A DNA stretch of 64,000 nucleotides, taken from positions 43,540 through 107,539 of the forward strand of contig JAQUPF010000009.1 in assembly GCA_028716845.1 (NCBI GenBank), read 5' to 3'. The stretch comes from a bacterium. Its GTDB lineage: Bacteria; Auribacterota; Tritonobacteria; UBA1439. The notes beneath the pieces were generated by a model. It had not been told where the DNA came from, searched no databases, and was given only the letters and a program-made list of their open reading frames with translations. Below are positions 50,901-57,160 of this stretch, in pieces; position 1 is the first letter of the stretch, and each line of letters opens with the position of its first letter. Position numbers and translations under genes: made by a program.

Positions 50901-52236
50901 TGCCGTTGCTGATGCTGACGTACTTGGAGTCCTGGCCCCCGATCTCGAAGATCGTGTCCACGGCGGGGTTGATGTGGATCGCTGCCGTCGCCTGCGCCGT
51001 GATCTCGTTGCGGACGACGTCGGCGCCCACGTAGTCGCCGATGAGGTACCGGCCGGAGCCGGTGGACCCGACGCCGGCGATCCGCACGCGCCCGCCGAGC
51101 TCCTCCCCCACCTCCATGAGCCCCCGCCGCACCGCCTCGAGGGGGCGGCCCGCCGTGGGGAGGTAGCGTCGCGCGAGCACGCCGCCCGCGCGGTCGATGA
51201 CGACGACGTTCGTGCTGAGCGACCCGATGTCGATGCCGAGGTACGCCTCGACCGGCGCCCCCTCCCCGGCGGGGAGGGGGACGACGACGACGTGCTCCGC
51301 CGGGTCGATGACGCGCGGGGCGAGCGGCTCCATCCCCCCCGGCGCCGCCCGGAGGGCGGCCAGGTGCGCGTCGATCGCGTCGGCACCCCCGAACGCCGCC
51401 GCGTTCCGGATCCCCCCGTCGAGGGCGGAGAGGGCCGCGCCGATCGCGCCCGTCGTCGCGTGGCGCTCCGGGATGACGAGCTCGTCGGGGGCGAGGCCGA
51501 GCACGTCCCGGAACGCCCTCACCACCCCGGCGTTCGCGGCGACGCCCCCCTGGAAAACCACGGGGGGGACGAACCGCTTGCCCCTGCCCACGTTGCTCTT
51601 GAAGCTCCTCGCCACGGCGTAGCAGAGGCCGGCCACGATGTCGAAGTCGGGCGTCCCGATCTGCTGGAGGTGGATCATGTCCGACTTGGCGAATACGGAG
51701 CAGCGCCCGGCGATGCGCGGCGGCTTCTCGGAGCGGAGGGCGTACTCGGCGAACTCGCGTTCGATCGACAGCCCGAGGCGGCTCGCCTGCTGGTCGAGGA
51801 AGGATCCCGTCCCGGCGGCGCAGACGGTGTTCATGGAGAAATCATCGATGATCCCCCTCCCCGTAGAGGCGTCCTCGTGGATGAAGATCAGCTTGGAATC
51901 CTCGCCGCCCATCTCGATGACCGTCCGCGCCCCCCGGCAGAGGCGCGCCGCGGCGAGGGCCTGCGCGATGATCTCGTTGACGAACGCCGCGCCGGTGACG
52001 GAGGCGATGATCTTTCCGCCCGACCCGGTCGCCGCGAACGCCCCGATCCGTCCGGGCGGGTGGCCGGCGAGCGCCGCGCGCAGGAGGTCCGCGACCGCCC
52101 GGATGGGGTGCCCCCGGTGCCGGACATACCAGTCCCGGACGACGGCGCCGCCGGCGTCGACGAGCGCCACCTTCGCGCTCACCGACCCGACGTCGATGCC
52201 GCAGTACAGCATCCCCTCCTCCGCCCGCGTGCTCAC
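47986..52236 (-). CDS. 2-hydroxyacyl-CoA dehydratase activase-like protein (double ASKHA, about 1400 aa)
   Basis: 1416 residues. Two BcrAD/BadFG ATPase domains in tandem: first LYCGIDVGSVSAK, EMGGEDSK, AAGTGSFLDQQ; second GIDIGSLSTNVVV, EIGGQDSK, CAAGTGSFLEEQ, each with Cys near the cluster-binding position. A CNGCDNLCEI zinc/Fe-S knuckle and a DUF2229-type region (YEFFPYWREFFRTLGYEVVLS) follow, then a dehydratase-component-like C-terminus with scattered Cys. Single-chain proteins of this build are common in anaerobes, but their physiological reaction is unknown. GTG at 52236 overlaps the larE stop; ATG at 52212 is an equally good start with GGAGGAGG upstream. Confidence 0.88.
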   Translation of the reverse strand: MSTRAEEGMLYCGIDVGSVSAKVALVDAGGAVVRDWYVRHRGHPIRAVADLLRAALAGHPPGRIGAFAATGSGGKIIASVTGAAFVNEIIAQALAAARLCRGARTVIEMGGEDSKLIFIHEDASTGRGIIDDFSMNTVCAAGTGSFLDQQASRLGLSIEREFAEYALRSEKPPRIAGRCSVFAKSDMIHLQQIGTPDFDIVAGLCYAVARSFKSNVGRGKRFVPPVVFQGGVAANAGVVRAFRDVLGLAPDELVIPERHATTGAIGAALSALDGGIRNAAAFGGADAIDAHLAALRAAPGGMEPLAPRVIDPAEHVVVVPLPAGEGAPVEAYLGIDIGSLSTNVVVIDRAGGVLARRYLPTAGRPLEAVRRGLMEVGEELGGRVRIAGVGSTGSGRYLIGDYVGADVVRNEITAQATAAIHINPAVDTIFEIGGQDSKYVSISNGTVVDFEMNKVCAAGTGSFLEEQAEKLGIRIEEEFGRLALEADNPGRFGDRCTVFMESDLVAHQQRGLSKRNLVAGLAYSIVHNYLNRVVGDRRVGDTIFFQGGVAWNAGVVAAFERVTGKAITVPPHHDVTGAIGAALLAMRECGAGGGGRFQGFDLSGRKAESTSFTCNGCDNLCEIRKVRFDEERPHFYGARCEKYEVKAETAGREIPDYFAERERLLLGASPGETQKALDGVRRLPPAGSPRGSVGIPRVLHLYEFFPYWREFFRTLGYEVVLSETTNARIIHASVEKVATETCFPIKIVHGHVLSLLEERPDYLFLPSVINMARLFPDIPQSYCCPLVQAIPYILRASLDLDRAPVRLLQPPLLFLRGRSAIERALVRMGRGMGHRPAEVRRALRAAEGAQEAFYREIRGRGAAALGRLREGERGMVILGRPYNNYDAGINLNLPKKLRDLGVVPLPQDYLDLRGEEIHDRFPNMYWRYGQRILASARAVRSDPRLHAVYITNFKCGPDSFIDHFFRRQMEGKPFLHLEIDEHSADAGVITRCEAFLDSLGGAGRPPAAAEWRFRLVRSKTPRTLYVPQMALHAHAFAAAMRAFGRPAEALPESDARTVEIGRQFASGRECLPFITTTGDMLKKLFEPGFDHRRAAFFMPTAGGPCRFGQYAPMHRMILDDLGFRDVPVVSPGSSDSYSSEFGDVGPAFRRLAWRGLLAIDLLEKLAREHRPYETRRGETDRVFAESLRTVTAALEAGGDRIFGALARVRDLFRSVGTDRRRGRRPVIGVVGEIYVRSNRFTNNDVVAQIEALGGEAWVAPVTEWIFYTNNRMLEDRSSSGRCLEFLKGYLTDRIQRRDEERMLEAVDGALLNLHEAEIEEILALAAPYMHHSFGGEAILSIGKAIDYIRKGASGIVNVMPFTCMPGMVATAVSRSVVERFDGIPWLNVTYDGLEGVNESTRLEAFMHQARQARGAG

Positions 52237-53141
52237 CGCCGCCTCCTCCGTGACCGTGGCGTCTCTCTTCCTCCCGGGGCGGACAGCGTACGCGAGGGCG
52301 CGCCCCCCGTCAAGCCCCTCCCGGCGCGCCGCGCCGCGAGCGGGGCGTTCATGCTGCCCGTCCGATATCCCGCGAGGTCCACCGCCGCGTAGAGGAAGCC
52401 GATCCGCCGGAGGCGCCGGCGGACGCCGTCACGCACATCCGCCCTGAGGAGGCGGCCGATCTGGGCGGGGTCGACCTCGATCCTCGCCGCCTCGCCGTGG
52501 CACCGGACCCTGACGCGGCGGAAGCCCATCCGCCTGAGCGCCGATTCGCCGCGCTCCACCATGCGGAGTCGCGCCGGATCGATCGGGACGCCGTACGGGA
52601 TCCGGGAGGCGAGGCAGGCCATCGCCTCCCGGTCCCATCCGGGCAGGCCGAGGCGGCGGGAGAGGCGGCGGATATCGTCCTTCGTGAAGCCGGCCTCCCG
52701 GAGGGGGGCGACCGCCCCCAGCCGGCGCGCCGCATCCTCCCCCGGCCGGTAGTCGCGGAGGTCGTCCGCGTGGGCGGCGACGGCCACGCGCGCGAGCCCG
52801 CGCCGGCGGGCGACGGCGGCGAGGCGCGCGATGAGCTCCCGCTTGCACCAGTAGCACCGGTCGGGAGGGTTCGCGGCGAACCGCGGGTCATCGAGCTCGC
52901 GGGACCGGATGACGAGGTGCGGCGCACCGGTCAGCCGCGCGAGCCGGCGCGCCGCCGCGAGCTCCGCCCGCGGGTAGGTCGCCGAGACCGCGGTCACGGC
53001 GAGCACCCGCCGGCCGAGGGCGTCCGCCGCCGCCTTGAGGAGCAGGGTGCTGTCCACCCCGCCGGAGTAGGCGACGAGGAGGCTCCCGTACGACTCGAGG
53101 ATCCTCGCGAGGCGGGCGTGCTTGCGGGAGAGCGCGTCCAT
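52233..53141 (-). CDS. larE: LarE-like ATP-dependent sacrificial sulfur transferase
   Basis: 302 residues. PP-loop AYSGGVDSTLLL (24-35), CYWCKRE (96-102) and MACLASRIPYG, in which the cysteine is residue 176, the same number as the sacrificial Cys of Lactobacillus plantarum LarE. It would donate sulfur to make the nickel-pincer nucleotide of lactate-racemase-type enzymes. LarB, LarC and LarA are not in the window. The C-terminal ~35 residues are Arg/Pro-rich and contain the downstream promoter. No Shine-Dalgarno sequence precedes ATG 53141, so translation may be coupled to the HNH gene 17 bp upstream. Confidence 0.88.
   Translation of the reverse strand: MDALSRKHARLARILESYGSLLVAYSGGVDSTLLLKAAADALGRRVLAVTAVSATYPRAELAAARRLARLTGAPHLVIRSRELDDPRFAANPPDRCYWCKRELIARLAAVARRRGLARVAVAAHADDLRDYRPGEDAARRLGAVAPLREAGFTKDDIRRLSRRLGLPGWDREAMACLASRIPYGVPIDPARLRMVERGESALRRMGFRRVRVRCHGEAARIEVDPAQIGRLLRADVRDGVRRRLRRIGFLYAAVDLAGYRTGSMNAPLAARRAGRGLTGGAPSRTLSAPGGRETPRSRRRRR
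52285..52313 (-). promoter_or_regulatory. Sigma-70-type promoter inside the 3' end of larE
   Basis: TTGACG (52308-52313) - 17 bp - TACGCT (52285-52290), reading toward the activase gene. The activase can therefore be expressed apart from larE. Confidence 0.7.
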
Positions 53142-53158
53142 GGCGGGAGGAGGGGCGG

Positions 53159-53782
53159 TCAGGCGTACCTGCCGCTCAGCTGCACCGAGCACCGGGACGG
53201 GTCGAGGAAATGGTCCCAGCTCGCGTACCCGTCGCGGCGGAACGCGATCCGGCTGAAGGGGGACCAGCGCGGCTTCCGCGGCGGCCGCAGCAGATCCATC
53301 CGCGCGGCCCGGAGCGTCTTCTCCCCCTTCCGGAGGTTGCACGGGACACAGGAGCAGACGACGTTCGTCCACGTCGTCGTCCCGCCGAGGCGGCGGGGCA
53401 GGATGTGGTCGAGGTTCAGGTCGCGCTCGCCGAGGGAGCGCCCGCAGTACTGGCAGGTGTTCCCGTCGCGGAGGTAGATGTTTTTCCGCGTGAGCTTCAC
53501 CTCCTGCGGGGGGAGCCGGTCGTAGTGGAGGAGGAGGATGATCTCCGGCACCCGGATCGCCATCGAGACGGTCCGCACGATGCCGTCGCCATCCGCCGGG
53601 AGAGGGAGGGCCGCCGTCCAGGCGACGAGGTCGCACGTCTCGAACGAGCCGTCGTCGGCGGAGACGACGTGCGCCGCGCCCTTGCAGACGAGCGCGAGCG
53701 CCCGGCGGGCGCCGCAGATGTGGACGGGCTGCCAGAGCCTGTTGAGGACGAGCACCCTCCTGGAGAGCGGTGCGGCATGCAT
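53159..53782 (-). CDS. HNH endonuclease-fold protein
   Basis: 207 residues. C-terminal HNH module: CQYCGRSLGERDLNLDHILPRRLGGTTTW then NVVCSCVPCNLRKG, with the two CxxC pairs that hold structural zinc and His in LDH. The N-terminal half (VLVLNRLWQPVHICGARRALALV) is the part typical of widespread stand-alone HNH proteins of unknown purpose. ATG at 53782 lies a few bases after the expected transcript start, so the message is nearly leaderless. It is first in an operon with larE. Confidence 0.88.
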   Translation of the reverse strand: MHAAPLSRRVLVLNRLWQPVHICGARRALALVCKGAAHVVSADDGSFETCDLVAWTAALPLPADGDGIVRTVSMAIRVPEIILLLHYDRLPPQEVKLTRKNIYLRDGNTCQYCGRSLGERDLNLDHILPRRLGGTTTWTNVVCSCVPCNLRKGEKTLRAARMDLLRPPRKPRWSPFSRIAFRRDGYASWDHFLDPSRCSVQLSGRYA

Positions 53783-53792
53783 GGCGGGTTAG

Positions 53793-53821
53793 AGTATACC
53801 CGAAAAGGCGCCGGGGCTCAA
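53793..53821 (-). promoter_or_regulatory. Sigma-70-type promoter, near-leaderless, for the HNH-larE operon
   Basis: TTGAGC (53816-53821) - 17 bp - TATACT (53793-53798). The ATG at 53782 is 11 nt beyond the -10 box. Confidence 0.85.
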
Positions 53822-53850
53822 CCGCCTTCGGCCCCGGCGCGCACCGGATC

Positions 53851-54032
53851 ACAGGAACCAAGTCCAAAGTGAAACGGGACGGCGTTTCCGCCGCGGATGC
53901 ACGCGGATTAAACCCGGCACAGAGATCACAGAGACCACGGAGTGATGACCGGCCCCGTCATTCTCCTAGTCCTCTGTGGCCTCTGTGGCAAAGAAGCTCA
54001 TTCCTGCATGTATATCGATTGGTGGTGAATCT
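53851..54032. repeat. Composite family A + B repeat
   Basis: ACAGGAACCAAGTCCAAAGTG, CCGCGGATGCACGCGGATTAA, then a well-preserved family B palindrome (GCACAGAGATCACAGAGACC ... GTGGCCTCTGTGGCAAAG) and a right end ATCGATTGGTGGTGAATC. No gene is seen in the 296-bp gap. Confidence 0.88.
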
Positions 54033-54078
54033 GCGGCAAGGCAATGGCATTATTCCGCCGAGGGGCGGCCGGCGGTCC

Positions 54079-55143
54079 TCAGGGCGCGAACCTGAAGCGG
54101 ACGACGTCCCCGTCGCGCACGGCGTAGCCGCTCCCCTCGATCCTGACGGCCCCCGCCGCCCGCGCCGCCTCCCAGCCGGCGAACCGGTCGAGGTCCTCGA
54201 AGGCGATCACCTCCGCCCTGACGAATCCGCGCTCCATGTCGCTGTGGACGCGGCCCGCCGCCCGCGGCGCGGTCGTCCCCGCGGGGACCGCCCGCGCCTG
54301 GACGATACCCCCCTCCAGCGTGAAGAAGGTGATGAGGCCGAGGAGCTCCTCGCACGCCGCGATGAGCCGCGGGAGCGCCCCGGCGCGGAGCCCCATCTCG
54401 CGGGCGAGCTCGGCGGCCTCCCCGGGGGGCAGGTCGGCGAGCTCCGCCTCCAGCTTCCCGCACACCTCCAGGCAGCGCGCCCCCGCGGCGGCTGCGGCGG
54501 CCTCGGCGCGCCCGACGAGGCGCCGCTCCTCCTCCGACCGGGCCTCCCCGACATTGGCGACCACAATGAGCGGCTTGAGCGTCAGGAGGCCGAACTCCGC
54601 CGCGCAGGCCCGCGCCGACGCGTCGAGGCCGGCATCCCGCAGCGGCCGGCCGGCGGCGAGCGCCGCCCGCATGGCGCCGACGGCCCGTTCCCGCGCGCGG
54701 TCGGGCGCCGACCGACGGCCGGCCCGCTCGAGGATCTGGAGGTCCGCCTGCGCGAACTCCGCGGCGACGACGCCGATCTCATGCGCCGGGTCGATCCCGC
54801 CGGCGCCGCACGCGACCGCGCCCTCCTCGAAGCAGCGGACGACCTGGGCGACGGCGTGCGCCTCGCGGACGTGGGAGAGGAACCGGTTGCCGAGCCCCTC
54901 GCCGCGGCTCGCCCCCTCGACGAGCCCCGCGACGTCGATGAACTCGACATGCGCGGGGATGACCCTCGACGGCCGCGTGACGGCGGCGAGGCGCGCGAGG
55001 CGCGCGTCGGGGACGGCGACCGCGCCCCTGTTGGGATCAATGGTGCAGAACGGGTAGTTCTCGCTCGGGGCGTGGGCGTTCGTGAGGGCGTTGAAGACGG
55101 TGGTCTTCCCGACGTTGGGGAGACCCACGATCCCGATCTTCAT
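54079..55143 (-). CDS. ychF: Ribosome-associated ATPase YchF (OLA1 family)
   Basis: 354 residues. P-loop GIVGLPNVGKTT (4-15), G3 FIDVAGLVEGAS, and the NVGE form of the G4 motif that gives YchF proteins ATP rather than GTP preference. An Ala-rich coiled-coil helical insert follows and a C-terminal TGS domain ends FVRAEVIAFEDLDRFAGW...DGDVVRFRFAP. ATG at 55143 (a TTG just before it is not needed) overlaps the upstream small gene's stop as TGATG, so translation is coupled. Confidence 0.94.
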   Translation of the reverse strand: MKIGIVGLPNVGKTTVFNALTNAHAPSENYPFCTIDPNRGAVAVPDARLARLAAVTRPSRVIPAHVEFIDVAGLVEGASRGEGLGNRFLSHVREAHAVAQVVRCFEEGAVACGAGGIDPAHEIGVVAAEFAQADLQILERAGRRSAPDRARERAVGAMRAALAAGRPLRDAGLDASARACAAEFGLLTLKPLIVVANVGEARSEEERRLVGRAEAAAAAAGARCLEVCGKLEAELADLPPGEAAELAREMGLRAGALPRLIAACEELLGLITFFTLEGGIVQARAVPAGTTAPRAAGRVHSDMERGFVRAEVIAFEDLDRFAGWEAARAAGAVRIEGSGYAVRDGDVVRFRFAP

Positions 55144-55325
55144 CAACCGATCGCCGGGGCCCCCGCCGCCGGCCGGCCGGCATGGTCCTGCCGGCCGATG
55201 GCCGTCTCCTTGGCCGCGGTCTGCCGGTCAAGGCATCGGAGCAGCCGCATTTCCCGCGGGATGGAGTCGCAGGTGTCCCTTTTCAGGCAATCAGCGCAGA
55301 GTGTCGGATACTGCTGATCCCCCAT
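55143..55325 (-). CDS. Small Cys-containing protein, new (60 aa)
   Basis: I do not recognise a family. The 60-residue product starts MGDQQYPTLCADCLKRDTC and has another Cys in LLRCLDRQ, giving CxxC-x5-C plus a distal Cys, a possible metal site. It is supported as a gene by GGAGG exactly 5 nt before the ATG at 55325, by its position in the fmdB-HIT-ychF operon, and by its stop overlapping the ychF start (TGATG). The last 15 residues are Ala/Gly/Pro-rich. Confidence 0.65.
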   Translation of the reverse strand: MGDQQYPTLCADCLKRDTCDSIPREMRLLRCLDRQTAAKETAIGRQDHAGRPAAGAPAIG

Positions 55326-55444
55326 GTCATCCTCCGCTTCGCCGGCGGTGCGAGGGGGAGGCCTCCTCCCCCGTTCATCCGCGGCCATGATAGCCGAATG
55401 GAATGGAATGTCAAACCGAAAGTCCTCCGCGAAGGCGCGTCGAC

Positions 55445-55915
55445 TCAGGGGACGGTGAGGAGCGCGTGCATCTCGTCGAGCGACTGGGGGATCACCTTCA
55501 CGCCCGCCGCGACCGGCATGAAGTTGGTGTCGCCGTCCCAGCGCGGGACCACGTGGACATGGAGGTGGCCGGCGACGCCCGCGCCGGCCGCGCGCCCGAG
55601 GTTCATGCCGACGTTGAAGCCGTCGGGCCGGACCTTGCCGGCGAGGAGGGAGATCGAATCGCGGACCATGGCGAACAGCTCCGCGAGCTCGTCGGCGACC
55701 AGCGCGTCGAGCGAGGCGGCGTGCCGGAAGGGGGCCACCATCATGTGCCCCCCGTTGTACGGGAAGCGGTTCAGCATGGAGAAGCAGGTCCGCCCGCGCC
55801 TGACGATGTGCGCCGCGCGATCGTCGCCGCGCGCCGGCTTCTCGCAGAAGATGCAGCCGTCTCCCCCGCCCGCTTCCACGTACGCCCGCCGCCACGGCGC
55901 CCATATCCGTTCCAC
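55445..55915 (-). CDS. HIT-family nucleotide hydrolase/phosphorylase
   Basis: 156 residues. The histidine triad is HLHVHVVPRW. IWAPWRRAYV and CIFCEKP at the N-terminus form the zinc-binding, Ap4A-phosphorylase-like front end of the actinobacterial/archaeal HIT subgroup, and FSMLNRFPYNGGHMMVAP is the usual core strand. It acts on dinucleoside polyphosphates or nucleotide phosphoramidates. GTG at 55915 with GAGGGGG 6 nt upstream is the start. It lies 11 bp after the FmdB-like gene. Confidence 0.9.
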   Translation of the reverse strand: MERIWAPWRRAYVEAGGGDGCIFCEKPARGDDRAAHIVRRGRTCFSMLNRFPYNGGHMMVAPFRHAASLDALVADELAELFAMVRDSISLLAGKVRPDGFNVGMNLGRAAGAGVAGHLHVHVVPRWDGDTNFMPVAAGVKVIPQSLDEMHALLTVP

Positions 55916-55926
55916 GCCAAACCCCC

Positions 55927-56160
55927 TCAGCGCGCCCCGCAGGTGCCGCAGGAGCCCGGGGAGGGCCGGCACGAACCGCAGCCGGCGCCGGACACCGAGG
56001 CGCGCGACACCGTTCCCGAGACGAAGCCGAACCGCGAGAAGAGCCGCGCGACCTTCCCCGAACCGCACTGCGGGCAGGGAGGAGCGGCGTCCCCGGCGCG
56101 CCGCGCGAGCGCCTCGAAGACCCTGTCGCACTTCGCGCAGCGGTACTCGAATATCGGCAT
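55927..56160 (-). CDS. FmdB-family zinc-ribbon protein
   Basis: 77 residues. MPIFEYRCAKCDRVFEAL and CPQCGSGKVARLFS give the paired CxxC zinc ribbon of the FmdB/CxxC_CXXC_SSSS family, followed by a Cys/Gly/Ser tail (GCGSC, GSCGTCG) typical for it. Function is unknown; often called a putative regulator. GGAGG lies 5 nt before ATG 56160. First gene of the operon leading to ychF. Confidence 0.9.
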   Translation of the reverse strand: MPIFEYRCAKCDRVFEALARRAGDAAPPCPQCGSGKVARLFSRFGFVSGTVSRASVSGAGCGSCRPSPGSCGTCGAR

Positions 56161-56176
56161 GCAGGCCTCCAACCGC

Positions 56177-56205
56177 ATTATAGGCCAATGCGCCGACCGC
56201 GGGAA
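56177..56205 (-). promoter_or_regulatory. Promoter for the fmdB-HIT-ychF operon
   Basis: TATAAT (56177-56182) with a partial -35, TTCCCG, at 17 bp (56200-56205). Confidence 0.65.
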
Positions 56206-56284
56206 GCCCGAATCGCCGCGGCGAACCCCAGGCCGGAATGCCGCGGCCGGAGGGAACTCCCCGACCACGGATGATAATTTATCC

Positions 56285-56312
56285 TTGTGCGGGGCGGTGG
56301 GAATGGTATATT
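56285..56312 (+). promoter_or_regulatory. Sigma-70-type promoter for the membrane-anchored protein gene
   Basis: TTGTGC (56285-56290) - 16 bp - TATATT (56307-56312), about 48 bp before the ATG. Confidence 0.75.
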
Positions 56313-56359
56313 ATTTTCAGTTGTACACCATCACGCCTGGAACGGGGAGGGTGACGGCG

Positions 56360-57160
56360 ATGGAAGGGCGCGTCGGCAAGGGTCTCATCACGATGTTCCT
56401 CTGCCTCGTATTCCTCTCGGCACTGGTCTTCGTCTTCATCGAGAACAGGCGGCTCTCGACCGCCCAGCCCGGGGCGGACGCCGACCTCCTCCTCTACGAG
56501 GTCGTGGACCCCTGGGTCTTCACCGGCCCGATGGCGGACTATGAGTACGACCTCTACGCAATGGGCCCGCGGGGGCTCGAGTTCGTCCCGCCGCCCGAGC
56601 TGGAGTACGCCGAGCCGTCGGCGTTCGACCGCGTCACCCTCCGCCAGCTCGCCGTCGCCACCGACGAGATCGACCCGGCGAGCCGCGAAACGAAGATCAG
56701 GCTCTGCATCGCCCCACGGGCCTGCTCGGACGAGAACAACCCGAACGCCGTCCTCACGAATGTCTTTGTCGGCGGCTTCCTCTCCCTGACGTACGAGCTC
56801 ACCCCCGCCACGAAGACCGTCATCCTCCAGGGCGGGGCGGCGACGGCCGAGGTGCAGGTCATCCCCGACGCGATCGACGCCTACCTCGCGGTGCGCAACC
56901 CGAACGGCAGGTTCTTCTTCCTCAACAGGGCGTCGTTCCCGACGAAGCGGTTCTTCGGCAGGCCGGTCCCGATCGTCAGCAACAGCCCGATCGGGAGGCT
57001 CTACGGCTTCCTCGGCAATCTGCGGCCCGACAGCCGCTACTCCTTCGGCGAATACACATTCTTCGCCGTCATGGTGCCGCCGGGCGCCGACGTGCTCGAC
57101 CAGAGCACCTGGATCAGCAACCTCGCCCAGGCGAGGTTCCGGTTCGGCATCGTTCGGTGA
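56360..57160 (+). CDS. Hypothetical membrane-anchored extracytoplasmic protein
   Basis: 266 residues, no recognised family. One N-terminal membrane segment (LITMFLCLVFLSALVFVFI, about 9-27) is followed by an exported beta-rich body. The C-terminal ~100 residues (IDAYLAVRNPNGRFFFL ... YTFFAVMVPPGAD) show the same pattern as the domain ending the two secreted proteins at 21-24 kb. Start ATG at 56360 has GGGGAGG 9 nt upstream; the frame is open for over 300 codons further upstream, but that part is antisense to the HIT and FmdB genes. Its end overlaps the convergent gene by 47 bp. Confidence 0.75.
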   Translation: MEGRVGKGLITMFLCLVFLSALVFVFIENRRLSTAQPGADADLLLYEVVDPWVFTGPMADYEYDLYAMGPRGLEFVPPPELEYAEPSAFDRVTLRQLAVATDEIDPASRETKIRLCIAPRACSDENNPNAVLTNVFVGGFLSLTYELTPATKTVILQGGAATAEVQVIPDAIDAYLAVRNPNGRFFFLNRASFPTKRFFGRPVPIVSNSPIGRLYGFLGNLRPDSRYSFGEYTFFAVMVPPGADVLDQSTWISNLAQARFRFGIVR

